From HGM11368 sp051883455 (GTDB lineage: Bacteria > Bacillota > Clostridia > Christensenellales > UBA3700), in assembly GCA_051883455.1 (NCBI GenBank), contig JBJETT010000008.1, forward strand, positions 124,001-188,000: a stretch of 64,000 bases of DNA, read 5' to 3'. Below, one piece after another: positions 18,601-25,665 of the stretch; within the stretch, counting starts at the first letter, position 1, and every line of letters starts with the position of its first letter. The notes beneath the pieces were generated by a model that saw only the letters and a program-made list of their open reading frames with translations, was not told the origin of the DNA and did not search any database. The position numbers and the translations under genes were made by a program.

Positions 18601-18810
18601 TTGTTGGTCAAAGTACCAGCCCTCGAAGGTATATCCTTGTAAGGTCGGTTGATAGTCTAAGTCGCCTTGCAACAATTCTTGATGCAAGACCTCGTCTCCG
18701 TTCATGTACGTTATTCTTATACTGTCGTCCGTTATAGTGCAAGCAAATGCGGTACATAGTAGCGAAACGCCCAATGCAATCACTAATAATATTTTGGATA
18801 TATTCTTCAT
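12601..18810 (-). CDS. Giant surface protein with InlB (Listeria-Bacteroides) and MBG-type repeats
   Basis: A 2069-residue exported protein. The N-terminus is a signal peptide ending AFAC near residue 24; this could be a non-canonical lipobox or a signal-peptidase I site. Two or three InlB B-repeat units follow (GYTFEGWYFDQQF, LYAKF). From about residue 330 to 1400 come roughly ten MBG-like Ig-fold modules (consensus LTITPxGAxATYGDAVPT). The last 600 residues are Gly/Ser/Thr/Asn-rich with beta-solenoid character. No LPXTG or SLH anchor is seen. It lies 8 bases behind the Ig-like protein gene with a good AGGAGG site, so it is the last gene of the ABC operon. The likely role is adhesion or surface structure, by inference only. 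Confidence 0.8.
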   Translation of the reverse strand: MKNISKILLVIALGVSLLCTAFACTITDDSIRITYMNGDEVLHQELLQGDLDYQPTLQGYTFEGWYFDQQFTQKAELDKITANTTLYAKFAKNSYTVVFYDNDGTIIQVNGEQSQIVLHGESAVAPEMTDKGDSIFIGWSQSFDNVTQDLNVYARYAQGQKTVTFIAPDGSELLTQRLEIGTELNVYANSLQMQLEESIADGFTFDCWKRADGSEAFVETTTLTEDVTYYATIKIDEFAVVLQADTKTINYSPDGTFSLNADLVQYSGIEYTFVWQLDDQPIACNLSQCELTGLEVGRHKVQLTVEATCDDMPSVFASDTVYLNVNNGDIEGVSAQDKVVTYNAEAHNIELVGLQAGDQVLYRLQGQQDYVDSLALVNVGTYQVHYKVSRRYYNDYISEQSVKLQITPATLDVSVDDKNISYGDALPTYTYRVEGLLGNDQDVIHGDFIYGGPANSLTCGEWDITLSGIKADNYTLNITKGKLTIAKRALSIAVRDASAVYGEATPQFELDSQGFISGDSLSILDGSAIFECAYAQGSDAGEYDITVSGYSSDKYDITYTSAKLTVNPKALTITPDGASVTYGDAVPTLTAQVVGLLAQDQASFAYSVVTDYKQGDNAGTYSIWIARINNANYDITYDNTAVLTVNPKPLTITPIGATATYGDAVPTLTAKVDGLIEQDQASFAYSVVTNYEQGDNAGTYSIWIARINNANYAITYKEAVLTVNPKPLTITPIGATATYGDAVPTLTAQVDGLIEQDQASFAYSVVTNYEQGDNAGTYSIWIARINNANYAITYKEAVLTVNPKALTITPNDVNVQYGDSAVYGVQYDGFVSGEDSGVLAGTLVVGSDYVVGDNAGLSYVIKASGVKSLNYNITFGTATLNVEKRNLTLYMDNEAVVQHTAYTVSASQLRVSGAYGSIALEGILQATNNVAGEYIAVGELGENFEWQQALKLTLDSVDVTSNYIVNYNLVLTLTENSFGYSAVGVDKTYDGIASQISVTTDLPTGVITYGTDGVNYSAVNPSFVNAGQYTVYYLISDSEGIYDSVSGSKVIKIARATLTATVAGKSIVYGDAIPTYSIDNYQGWVDGDDSTALQGTLTFACDYAQGSQAGKYDITASGYYADNYNITYVPAKLTVGKKALTITPNGASVTYGDAVPTLTAQVVGLIAQDQASFAYSVVTDYKQGDGVGSYDITIEPIVNANYAITYNTATLTVSPKALTITPIGATATYGDAVPTLTAQVVGLIAQDQASFAYSVVTNYAQGGNVGSYDISIAPIDNANYNITYKTAILTVVKKALTITPNDVSVQYGDSAVYGVQYDGLVCGDDSGDLSGTLVVGSDYVVGDDAGLSYVIKVSGYSSDNYDITFDTATLTVQPRSVTLIWIGTQTTYYYNEQDQSNSIQAQYLSVESGVNEYATIVFSGKADKFLLAGDYQATAVVSDNYALTNASVGLTMNKGNYDVSKISVPTIHGVYGPSNLVSAQPYEALPAGFSWKTPNVVPVCADTSMTAIYCTDSANYNALEIQVPIVVQKATVSLKATLYEQDFVSGDVMTITPVIMYNSEPLNSAVSYDLTFTANDFTTAGTYTFVVKFSADNYAMADTTCYAKYKGVDYNGTLYTIEDAIKTATSGTIIVKYNTSFAPASFSSSIYPTDDYFTIKSGVTLLVPYDGNFSSAMDDVNDTATPLSIGAYSTLTVPTGINLVVNGTVNVNGIRSHQSTSYMGHTYNYGQLVLQQGSSVALNNGAVFNSTGYTTGKGFIEAKSGSNVYEVLAIKDFRGGGVTYKIYETMFPFTQYVMQNIESDLRIQYGAFMYARYYMYPSTTVKGAMPVIGSGALFQLREGSYIDKTLDNSTNKTTITLHGTMDTNYAQMTIKVKVGITYTLNVSTQNIEFPFPGNYIIKIASGSVANINNRFKLLPGAQIVVEQGAELNVDNGGRLYAYGSGYAFTKDLYNNAAQADYSGTKMSGNMITKNNGCYTSTTNALIVVDGTLTLGSGGYIGGCIYSNGGGTMVLAHANSSTIKDYYSATKGSLAIFPSVTYYDKTFDLQANTASGQVTLSAGTYTSTGNVWAQ
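16415..17116 (-). repeat. Three near-identical 234-bp tandem units coding for MBG modules
   Basis: The word AAAACTGCC recurs at 16415, 16649 and 16883, exactly 234 bp (78 codons) apart, with long near-identical stretches between. Diverged copies flank them on both sides (e.g. 14940-15400). Such units can expand or contract by recombination. Confidence 0.85.
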
Positions 18811-18818
18811 ATAACCTC

Positions 18819-21800
18819 CTATATCTTGGTAGGTTTGATATTTATTCGTCCGTTTTGATAATCTAATTGTTTGTTATAATCAAAATCCGACGTACTGTCA
18901 TACATATAGAATACGAAATCGCTCGGACCCGCTGCCAACGGCAACATGGTGCCTTGTAGGTACAGTGGACTCGTAGTATCCTCTTCTCCCTCCGCCAAAA
19001 TGCTGAGGTTGACGTCGTATCGGCTCAACCTTTCTCCCTCAAACTTAGCAAAGTCACAGTAAGAATAGTTGTATCCGCCACCGTAGAATACCACTCCGCC
19101 GTGCACGTATCTGGTGCCGTTTTGGGTATCCACCAATTTGTCGTAACCTTCTTTGGAGGACAATTTATCCAGCATAGCCGAAACGTTGAGATTGAGAAAA
19201 TCTCTCGCTCCGCCCGTAGTCTCTATCAAAGTGGAACTGTCCACGTTGTTGATATCCTTCCAATCGAGCATCTTGACGTCGCCCTCTAGCGACAACTTAG
19301 ACGCAAACGACGTGCAAGCAAGTTTGCTCCAGCCCGGCAGACTAAAGCCCGATACGAAGCCCGACAACATTATTCCGCCAAAGTGCGACTCCATACCCAC
19401 CGAGAAAAGTCCGCTAGTACTGAGCACGCTGTCTTTGATAGTCACGTCGGTCAATACGCAGTCGTCGTAAAAAGCCTTCTTTTCGCTCTCTTTGACGGCA
19501 TTGTGATTGCTTGGATAAGCCGTACCGTCTCTGCGTAGCAATTTGGCAAGCGCAAAGTCGTCTTGGTTGGTGCCGTTATGCAATACAGCACGGTTGGAGC
19601 CTATCTTGACTATAAACTCTCTTGCGTTGCTAAGTACGCAGCTAGAGATATTGCAAACCACTCTCTCTTGCTCCGCATTGACTTGGCTCTGGTCGGTGAC
19701 GATAGGATTGACGGCATTGATATCTCCGCCGAATATTCTCACCACCGTTCTGCCGTTGCTTATTCTGCTGTTGACGATATCGCAATCCGCCGCCACTTCC
19801 AGCGTCGTACCTACGTGATTGAGCTTGGTAAAATCAAAGCCGAGTCCGTCGGTGATAGGGTCGTCACAGCTCTTGAGATGAACGTTGTCGATAATCACCC
19901 CGTCGGTGCGAACCAAAAAGGCAATATTGTCTTGCGCCTTGACCGATGCCGTGGATATTGCCACGAAGTCTAACGGACCTTTGAACAACAAAGGATTGCC
20001 GTTGGCGTCTACGGCTTGGGTAAACCTCTCGGCGTTGATCGTATAACCGTTGCCATATACGTTGTTTTTGAACTCGACGAGATAGTTGACAACTGGACGC
20101 GTCTTACCCGTATTGATATAATACGCGTAGTCGTAGGACGTCTCCATAGTCTTGAGTTGCGACCTCAGTTGCTCTACGCTAGCGCCCTCTTCGCCCAAGT
20201 AAATATCCTTGTCGAGTACTATTTGTTTGCCGTCGCCCGTAGCCTTGACAAGGCTATTGTAGTCGTCCACCTTGACGCCCTCAACGCTCCTCAACGTCAA
20301 CGAGCTAGATATATTGACGCCAAAATAATCGGCGTACGCCCACTTGGCTTTGATAGTAGCCACGCCCTGTCCAACTACGTTGACTCTAAAGTCGGTAGGC
20401 ATTTTGTACGGACGAAGCACGCCCGTATCGCTACTTTCGAACACCAAATCGCTACCTTGATAATACGAGTTGCCGTCGCTCATACGCATCAAAATCTTGG
20501 CTTGCTCATAGTTGTCGACGTATCTGCCGTTTTTGATAGCGTAGCCCGCCACGGCTTTGAGGTTTTCTATACCCCATACGTGAGAGTTGTCGACGAATTC
20601 GATAGAATAGACGTCGGCTACGATACTTATTCGTTTGTTTATTTCGCCAACTTTGACGTCGCCTTTGTAGGCTTGTATATTCAGTACGCCTTGCGTCGTC
20701 TTGGATGCCGTTATTGCGCAAGAATTGCCATCTGCCGACGGGATAATAGATATGCTAGCGTCGTCTATAGACCAAACGTATCTTATACCCTCTTCGTAAG
20801 GCTCGCAATCAGCCCAATAAGTCACTTTGGTAAGGTTGCGTTGGTATATCGTGCCCTCTACGGTCTTGTGATAAGAGGTATATACGGCAAAGCTTCTATC
20901 GGCAAAGTTGACGACTAAATCACTTGCGTGCAAGTTGCCGTCAACCTGCAATCGTAACTGCATTTGACTGCCGTGACTTGCCGAAAAATTCAAAGTGACC
21001 TTTAGTCGTTTGCCCGTATCGTCGAGCGCCACGACACTCTTGGACGTTATTTGTCCCGCGTCGACTCCCACTACGTTGATTGCTCCTACCTTGTCGTCGG
21101 TTCTCTCTACCAAAAACTCAACGCTTTGACTATCCGTCGAACACAAAAGCGTATTGTTGACCATGCCGTCTATGCTCAGTCCGCTCTCACCTTTGTTGGC
21201 TACGACGGTCACGTTGACGTCAACCTTTTGCATCTCTCCCTTCAACGCGTCGGGGCACAATAAGCTAACTACGGCACTGCCCGACAGCTTGGCTTTGGCT
21301 TTGCCCGTCACCGAATTGATTTCTATTACGTTGGAATTACTGCTTATCCACGATACGTCGGCATCAGCCAATTCCGACGGATAGAGTAAGGCGTCAAAGT
21401 TGTATAGTCCGCCGTTGATGGTTACCTCGTAGCTTCCGTTTTGCCCGTTGATAGGTACTGAGTTATTGCCGTTATCTTTGAGTTGCGGAAGGGCTTGCAA
21501 TACCTTGGTACTATGTACTATCACTATTACGCTGTCGGCAAAACCCTTGTCTGCCGATATTGCCGTGATTTTGGCTTTGCCGTCACCCTTTGCGATTAGC
21601 CTGCCGTTTTGCTCTATCTCTATATCGGCAGGCTCTTTGCCGTCCACACCTTCTATAACAAAGTTGTAGGTTTGATTGTCGGCGTTGGAAGGCTCAACTT
21701 TGGCTTGCATATAGATATCGTTTTGATATTTGGCAAGGTCTATGACGATAAAGCCGTCTTGGTTTTGGGTTACGATATTGATTCCGCTGACCGGGATATC

Positions 21801-21893
21801 TACAAAAAAGCCCGCTACCTTTCCTAGCGAAAAGATAGTCACCAAAAACAATATAGGGATAATCATTATCAAAGCAATGACTTTATTTTTCAT
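18819..21893 (-). CDS. Large exported protein with Ig-like (Big_2-type) and probable beta-helix regions
   Basis: A 1024-residue protein with a hydrophobic N-terminal signal-anchor (about residues 5-27) and no C-terminal anchor. Ig-like modules are visible in the first half: a BIG2-like pattern around residues 85-130 (IEIEQNGRLIAKGDGKAKIT), and a second at AKLSGSAVVSLLCPD. The middle (about 560-800) resembles right-handed beta-helix proteins, with runs of short Asn/Val-rich strands such as VIIDNVHLKSCDD and CDIVNSRISNG. It starts directly after the permease stop, without a gap, in the same operon. No enzyme motif was recognised. It may be a surface partner of the ABC transporter or of the giant MBG protein. 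Confidence 0.75.
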   Translation of the reverse strand: MKNKVIALIMIIPILFLVTIFSLGKVAGFFVDIPVSGINIVTQNQDGFIVIDLAKYQNDIYMQAKVEPSNADNQTYNFVIEGVDGKEPADIEIEQNGRLIAKGDGKAKITAISADKGFADSVIVIVHSTKVLQALPQLKDNGNNSVPINGQNGSYEVTINGGLYNFDALLYPSELADADVSWISSNSNVIEINSVTGKAKAKLSGSAVVSLLCPDALKGEMQKVDVNVTVVANKGESGLSIDGMVNNTLLCSTDSQSVEFLVERTDDKVGAINVVGVDAGQITSKSVVALDDTGKRLKVTLNFSASHGSQMQLRLQVDGNLHASDLVVNFADRSFAVYTSYHKTVEGTIYQRNLTKVTYWADCEPYEEGIRYVWSIDDASISIIPSADGNSCAITASKTTQGVLNIQAYKGDVKVGEINKRISIVADVYSIEFVDNSHVWGIENLKAVAGYAIKNGRYVDNYEQAKILMRMSDGNSYYQGSDLVFESSDTGVLRPYKMPTDFRVNVVGQGVATIKAKWAYADYFGVNISSSLTLRSVEGVKVDDYNSLVKATGDGKQIVLDKDIYLGEEGASVEQLRSQLKTMETSYDYAYYINTGKTRPVVNYLVEFKNNVYGNGYTINAERFTQAVDANGNPLLFKGPLDFVAISTASVKAQDNIAFLVRTDGVIIDNVHLKSCDDPITDGLGFDFTKLNHVGTTLEVAADCDIVNSRISNGRTVVRIFGGDINAVNPIVTDQSQVNAEQERVVCNISSCVLSNAREFIVKIGSNRAVLHNGTNQDDFALAKLLRRDGTAYPSNHNAVKESEKKAFYDDCVLTDVTIKDSVLSTSGLFSVGMESHFGGIMLSGFVSGFSLPGWSKLACTSFASKLSLEGDVKMLDWKDINNVDSSTLIETTGGARDFLNLNVSAMLDKLSSKEGYDKLVDTQNGTRYVHGGVVFYGGGYNYSYCDFAKFEGERLSRYDVNLSILAEGEEDTTSPLYLQGTMLPLAAGPSDFVFYMYDSTSDFDYNKQLDYQNGRINIKPTKI

Positions 21894-23552
21894 TTATCCC
21901 TCCGTCACTCTGTCGTAGGTCTTTCGTAATCCTACCAACATATATGCAAGCGATAGCCCCAAAGTTAGCGTCGCTACCGCAATATTGACGCCGTATATCG
22001 CGCCGTGTGAAATCGTGTTCTTTAGTCCGCCCACAATCGAAGCGTAGAGTGACAAGCCACCCGTCAAAAAGGCTATACACAAGCCCCAAACTATGATTGT
22101 AGACACTGTGGCGTTGGACTCGGTTGCCCTTTGTCCCTGCTCTATCGGTTTGAACTTGGATAGGTCTTTGCGTGTGGCGAAGCATATCTGCGCCACCGAG
22201 TGCATCACCGTCACCAACAATACCAACGCGCTCTGTGCAAAACCGAGAAAACCCGTCGCCCACAGAGTGACAACGCTTACTGCGTCGGCAAATAGCGCAA
22301 CCGCTATGCTGAGCAAGATTTTAGAGCCCAACAGCTGGGACGGCTTGATAGGCATGGTCTTGAGAGTCAACAGCATTTTGCCCTCTCTGCTGACGTTGGT
22401 GGCACAAAAGGTGTTGGTCAAACAAGAGAATATCAAAGTTATGAGCAACGCCACTTCTACGTCACAATTGACGAAGACCAACGCTTGAATTACGTATTTT
22501 CCCATTTTGGTGCATGCGTACACCATAAACGGCATAAGCACCGCCACCGAAAAATATTGTATAGCATAGGACGGCGTGTGCAATATTTGCAACAATTCTT
22601 TGCGAAGCAAGGTTGCAAAAATACCGCTAGTGCGAGTGGAAGCGCCGTGGCGTTTGACTACGTGTCTTACGCCCTTTTGCTGTAGGCGATACGCCCTATT
22701 GAACAAGGCGTATACTACGAAGTATCCCATCGTTCCCAAAGCTACCAACAAGGCTACGAATATGGCAAAGTTTTTCAACACGTCAACGCCTATCGTGATG
22801 CGAGCAAGCAAGTTGGCAGGATAGAGATATTTGCATACCTTAGCCACCGCCACTATCGTGCTTTGCGAGAAGAAATATTTTAGTTCTCCCGACGTGAGCA
22901 TGGCACTAATCTCGTCGAGTAGCCTCACGTATAAGAAAAATACTCCGCCTATAAATACCGTGGCAACCACCAGCAACAACACGTATCTAGACGACAGCCA
23001 CTTCTTGAAGATATAAAACGGTAAAGCTATCAGCGAAGCTATGCTAAGCGTGGCAACGGGCATCAAAAAGACTACGCCTATCGACCACAATACGTATGCC
23101 GTGCCGTGTTGAGTATAGTAGGCAAAGGTGACGTTGATAGGTATCATAATGACTAGCAAAGTCAATATTTGCTTGACGTAAAGCTCTATTATCTTGGACA
23201 AAAATACCGCGTAAGGCGATATAGGCATCACGGCAAACATCGTGATATCCTTGTTGTCAAATATCGTTCTGCCGATAGCGAACACCGAACTAATTATGCC
23301 TACTATCATCGCTATAGCGTACACTACCGTCATTATCTCGAACTGTCTTGCTACCAAATCCGCGCTTTCGTCGGTACGTAGCTGACAATACTTTTGGGTA
23401 AATTCGCCAAATACTTTGACTACTACGAAAATGCATAGCGCCAGAAGAAGAATAGAAGATACGATGCCCACCACGTCTAGACGTTTGTGAGCTCGCTTTT
23501 TGAGCAAGCAAGTTGACTCAATCCATCTTTTTCTAAGCAATACTCTCAGCAT
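21894..23552 (-). CDS. ABC transporter permease (large, multi-spanning)
   Basis: A 552-residue integral membrane protein with about twelve hydrophobic segments. It begins with a basic cytoplasmic stretch (LRKRWIESTCLLKKRAHKR), typical of ABC-2-type exporters or lantibiotic-type permeases. The middle carries a second basic cytoplasmic segment (about residues 275-310), suggesting two fused six-helix halves. It follows the ATPase gene with a 9-base gap and is followed without a gap by the Ig-like protein gene. The substrate is unknown. Confidence 0.85.
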   Translation of the reverse strand: MLRVLLRKRWIESTCLLKKRAHKRLDVVGIVSSILLLALCIFVVVKVFGEFTQKYCQLRTDESADLVARQFEIMTVVYAIAMIVGIISSVFAIGRTIFDNKDITMFAVMPISPYAVFLSKIIELYVKQILTLLVIMIPINVTFAYYTQHGTAYVLWSIGVVFLMPVATLSIASLIALPFYIFKKWLSSRYVLLLVVATVFIGGVFFLYVRLLDEISAMLTSGELKYFFSQSTIVAVAKVCKYLYPANLLARITIGVDVLKNFAIFVALLVALGTMGYFVVYALFNRAYRLQQKGVRHVVKRHGASTRTSGIFATLLRKELLQILHTPSYAIQYFSVAVLMPFMVYACTKMGKYVIQALVFVNCDVEVALLITLIFSCLTNTFCATNVSREGKMLLTLKTMPIKPSQLLGSKILLSIAVALFADAVSVVTLWATGFLGFAQSALVLLVTVMHSVAQICFATRKDLSKFKPIEQGQRATESNATVSTIIVWGLCIAFLTGGLSLYASIVGGLKNTISHGAIYGVNIAVATLTLGLSLAYMLVGLRKTYDRVTEG

Positions 23553-23561
23553 TTTGCCTCT

Positions 23562-24293
23562 CTAGATATAATATTGGGATAGCACCGTCGGGTCGGATTG
23601 AATAGCCTCGTCCACGACGATATCAGCCACCACTTTGCCTTTCTTTAGTATGACGACCCTGTCGCACAGCTTTGCCACCATGTCCAAGTTGTGAGAAGAA
23701 AACAATATCGTCTTGCCACTCGCTACGTATTGGTTCATGTACTCGGCAACGCTAGTCTGCATATAAGGGTCTAGACCTATCATAGGTTCGTCCAATATCC
23801 ACAAATCGGGCTGATGAATGAGCGAGCCCATCATGCAAATCTTTTGTTTCATGCCGTGACTGTAGCCGTCTATCATGCTATCCATTGCGTCGCCCAGTCT
23901 AAAAACCTGCTCTAGCTCTTGCAATCTCGTCTTGCGTAGTTGCGCGTCGACACCGTATACGTCCGCCATAAAGTTGACGTATTGATAGCCCGTCATCTTG
24001 ACGAATACGTCGTGATTGTCGGTCACCAAAGAAAAGTTCCTTTTGGCTTTGATTGGTTGCTTGGCAATATCGTAGCCAAATATCTCGACGCTACCCTTGT
24101 CGTAAGGTATCATACCAGTCAAGCATTTGAGGGTCGTAGTTTTGCCCGCGCCGTTGACGCCAAGCAAACCTACCTTTTGTCCTCGATAACAACTAAAACT
24201 TACGTCATCGACGACGTAACGCGACTTTGCATCGTACCTTTTGTACAAGTGCTCTATCTTGAGTGCGATTTGTTGGGCGTTTGGCTCGTTCAC
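23562..24293 (-). CDS. ABC transporter ATP-binding protein
   Basis: A 243-residue ATPase with Walker A GVNGAGKTTTLK, the signature region YSHGMKQKICMMG (SHGMKQK in place of LSGGQ), Walker B LWILDEPMIGLDP and the switch His in LFSSHNLDM. This type (NatA/CcmA/YtrB-like) powers ABC-2 exporters. It starts with GTG at 24293 behind AAGGAG and is the first gene of the four-gene operon. The promoter and repeated ACGTATAG words lie upstream, suggesting control by a regulator, perhaps of the GntR/YtrA kind, that is not coded nearby. Confidence 0.93.
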   Translation of the reverse strand: MNEPNAQQIALKIEHLYKRYDAKSRYVVDDVSFSCYRGQKVGLLGVNGAGKTTTLKCLTGMIPYDKGSVEIFGYDIAKQPIKAKRNFSLVTDNHDVFVKMTGYQYVNFMADVYGVDAQLRKTRLQELEQVFRLGDAMDSMIDGYSHGMKQKICMMGSLIHQPDLWILDEPMIGLDPYMQTSVAEYMNQYVASGKTILFSSHNLDMVAKLCDRVVILKKGKVVADIVVDEAIQSDPTVLSQYYI

Positions 24294-24335
24294 ACGTTTC
24301 TCCTTTTATAATACGCATACGTATAGGTTTTGTAT

Positions 24336-24365
24336 ATTATATAAAACATTTATCATAATTGTCAA
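24336..24365 (-). promoter_or_regulatory. Promoter of the ABC/surface-protein operon
   Basis: TTGACA (24360-24365), 18-base spacer, TATAAT (24336-24341). Transcription would start near 24329, about 35 bases before the GTG start. Confidence 0.85.
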
Positions 24366-24370
24366 TGGTT

Positions 24371-24415
24371 TTACGTATAGTTATTTTACGTATAGTTATT
24401 TTACGTATAGTTATT
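24371..24415. promoter_or_regulatory. Three tandem 15-bp repeats upstream of the -35 box, with a fourth copy of the word after the -10 box
   Basis: TTACGTATAGTTATT occurs three times without gaps (24371, 24386, 24401). The shared word ACGTATAG occurs again at 24319-24326, where it is part of the inverted repeat ATACGcATACGTAT (24311-24324) over the presumed leader start. Placement on both sides of the promoter suggests an operator array. Confidence 0.6.
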
Positions 24416-25020
24416 TTATGCCGTTACATAGCCAAAAAGTAGCTAAAAACTGCGAAAATACTTGGTTTTTGAGCTAAAAAATGCCTGACTTTTGCAAAAA
24501 AAATTTTTGCTTAACACTCGACTTTCGACATTTTTTGCAAGACTTTTGATTACATCGCACCGTCTAATAATAGTTAGATTTTGACAAAAATTCGGACAAT
24601 ATTAAGTAGTTTTTGGGTGTAATTTTGGTACAAAATCGAGGCAAAATTGTGCCGTTTTTGGGTGTAATTTTGGTGCAAAATATAGGCAAAATTGTGCTGT
24701 TTTTTGCTTATTTTTCGTGTAATTTTGGCACGATTTTAGAGCTTTTTTGTTGCTAATTTTGGTGTAATTTAGAGCTAATTTTAACTAATTTTGACGTGCT
24801 TTTTTGACGATTTTCGGCGTTATTTTTAGCAATATTTTATCGGTATTTTTCCTCAATTATATCGTTATTAGACAAATATCTAGACGGTGATTTTTGACAA
24901 AATTAGACAAAATTTTGCTTGACTACCCTACTTAGATTTTGACTTCGTTGCGAGTTTTGTTATTTTTGATAAAAAATGGGTGATTGTCAAAAAAATAACT
25001 TTTGATATTGCAAAACTAAG
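24416..25020. other. Long AT-rich non-coding stretch with degenerate direct repeats
   Basis: No credible reading frame is seen on either strand. A 45-bp unit beginning GTTTTTGGGTGTAATTTTGG is present at 24609 and 24654, and partial copies (GTGTAATTTTGG, GGTGTAATTTAGAG) follow up to about 24780. I cannot assign a function. Confidence 0.6.
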
Positions 25021-25032
25021 GTAATATTGATA

Positions 25033-25061
25033 TTGACAAACGCGTGTTTTATTTTTATAAT
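25033..25061 (+). promoter_or_regulatory. Promoter of the rnf operon
   Basis: TTGACA (25033-25038), 17-base spacer, TATAAT (25056-25061). The start would lie just ahead of the GGGAGGGGG ribosome binding site. Confidence 0.88.
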
Positions 25062-25080
25062 AAAATATGGGAGGGGGATT

Positions 25081-25665
25081 GTGAGAGCAAACAAAACTAC
25101 GTATCGAATAGCACTCGTTGCACTTTTGACGGCGACATCCCTCATCGTTTTCGTGGTAGAAAACGCTTTTCCTCCGCTTATTCTCCCCGGGGCAAAACTT
25201 GGACTTGCCAATCTATTTACCCTACTTGCATTGGTAATTTTGACGCCAATAGACGCATTGATTATTTTTTTGGTTAGAGCCGTACTCGGTAATATAATTA
25301 CGGGCAATCCTTCCGCCCTATTGTACTCTATCCCCGCAGGGCTGATAGCTTTGGCTGTGAGCGCTATCTTGGTTAGGCTATGTATGGACAAATTGTCTAT
25401 CGTGTCCATATCGGTGGCTAGCGCCGTGATACACAACGTCGTGCAAAACCTCGTATTTTGCCTGACTTCCTCTAGCGCCGCCGTGTTATCCTACACCCCG
25501 TATCTCGCTATGCTAGGCGTACTTAGCGGTGTGATAGTCGGTTTGACGGCGTACTTTATATTGCGTTATTTGCCTAAAAGTATCTACGAGAAGGCTTTTG
25601 AATTGTTAAAAAATAAAAAAGATATATCAATCAATAACGGAGGAACAACTGTTGAAAGCAATTAA
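25081..25665 (+). CDS. Gx transporter family protein (annotated in relatives as heptaprenyl diphosphate synthase component I)
   Basis: A 194-residue membrane protein with about five or six helices and the motif PPLILPGAKLGLANLFTLLA. It belongs to an ECF-S-like family that commonly opens rnf operons in Clostridia. Its function is not settled: component I of heptaprenyl diphosphate synthase or a small-molecule transporter have been proposed. The GTG start at 25081 sits right behind GGGAGGGGG; the longer frame from 25027 would include the promoter. Its 3' end overlaps rnfC by 14 bases, indicating coupled translation. Confidence 0.85.
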   Translation: MRANKTTYRIALVALLTATSLIVFVVENAFPPLILPGAKLGLANLFTLLALVILTPIDALIIFLVRAVLGNIITGNPSALLYSIPAGLIALAVSAILVRLCMDKLSIVSISVASAVIHNVVQNLVFCLTSSSAAVLSYTPYLAMLGVLSGVIVGLTAYFILRYLPKSIYEKAFELLKNKKDISINNGGTTVESN

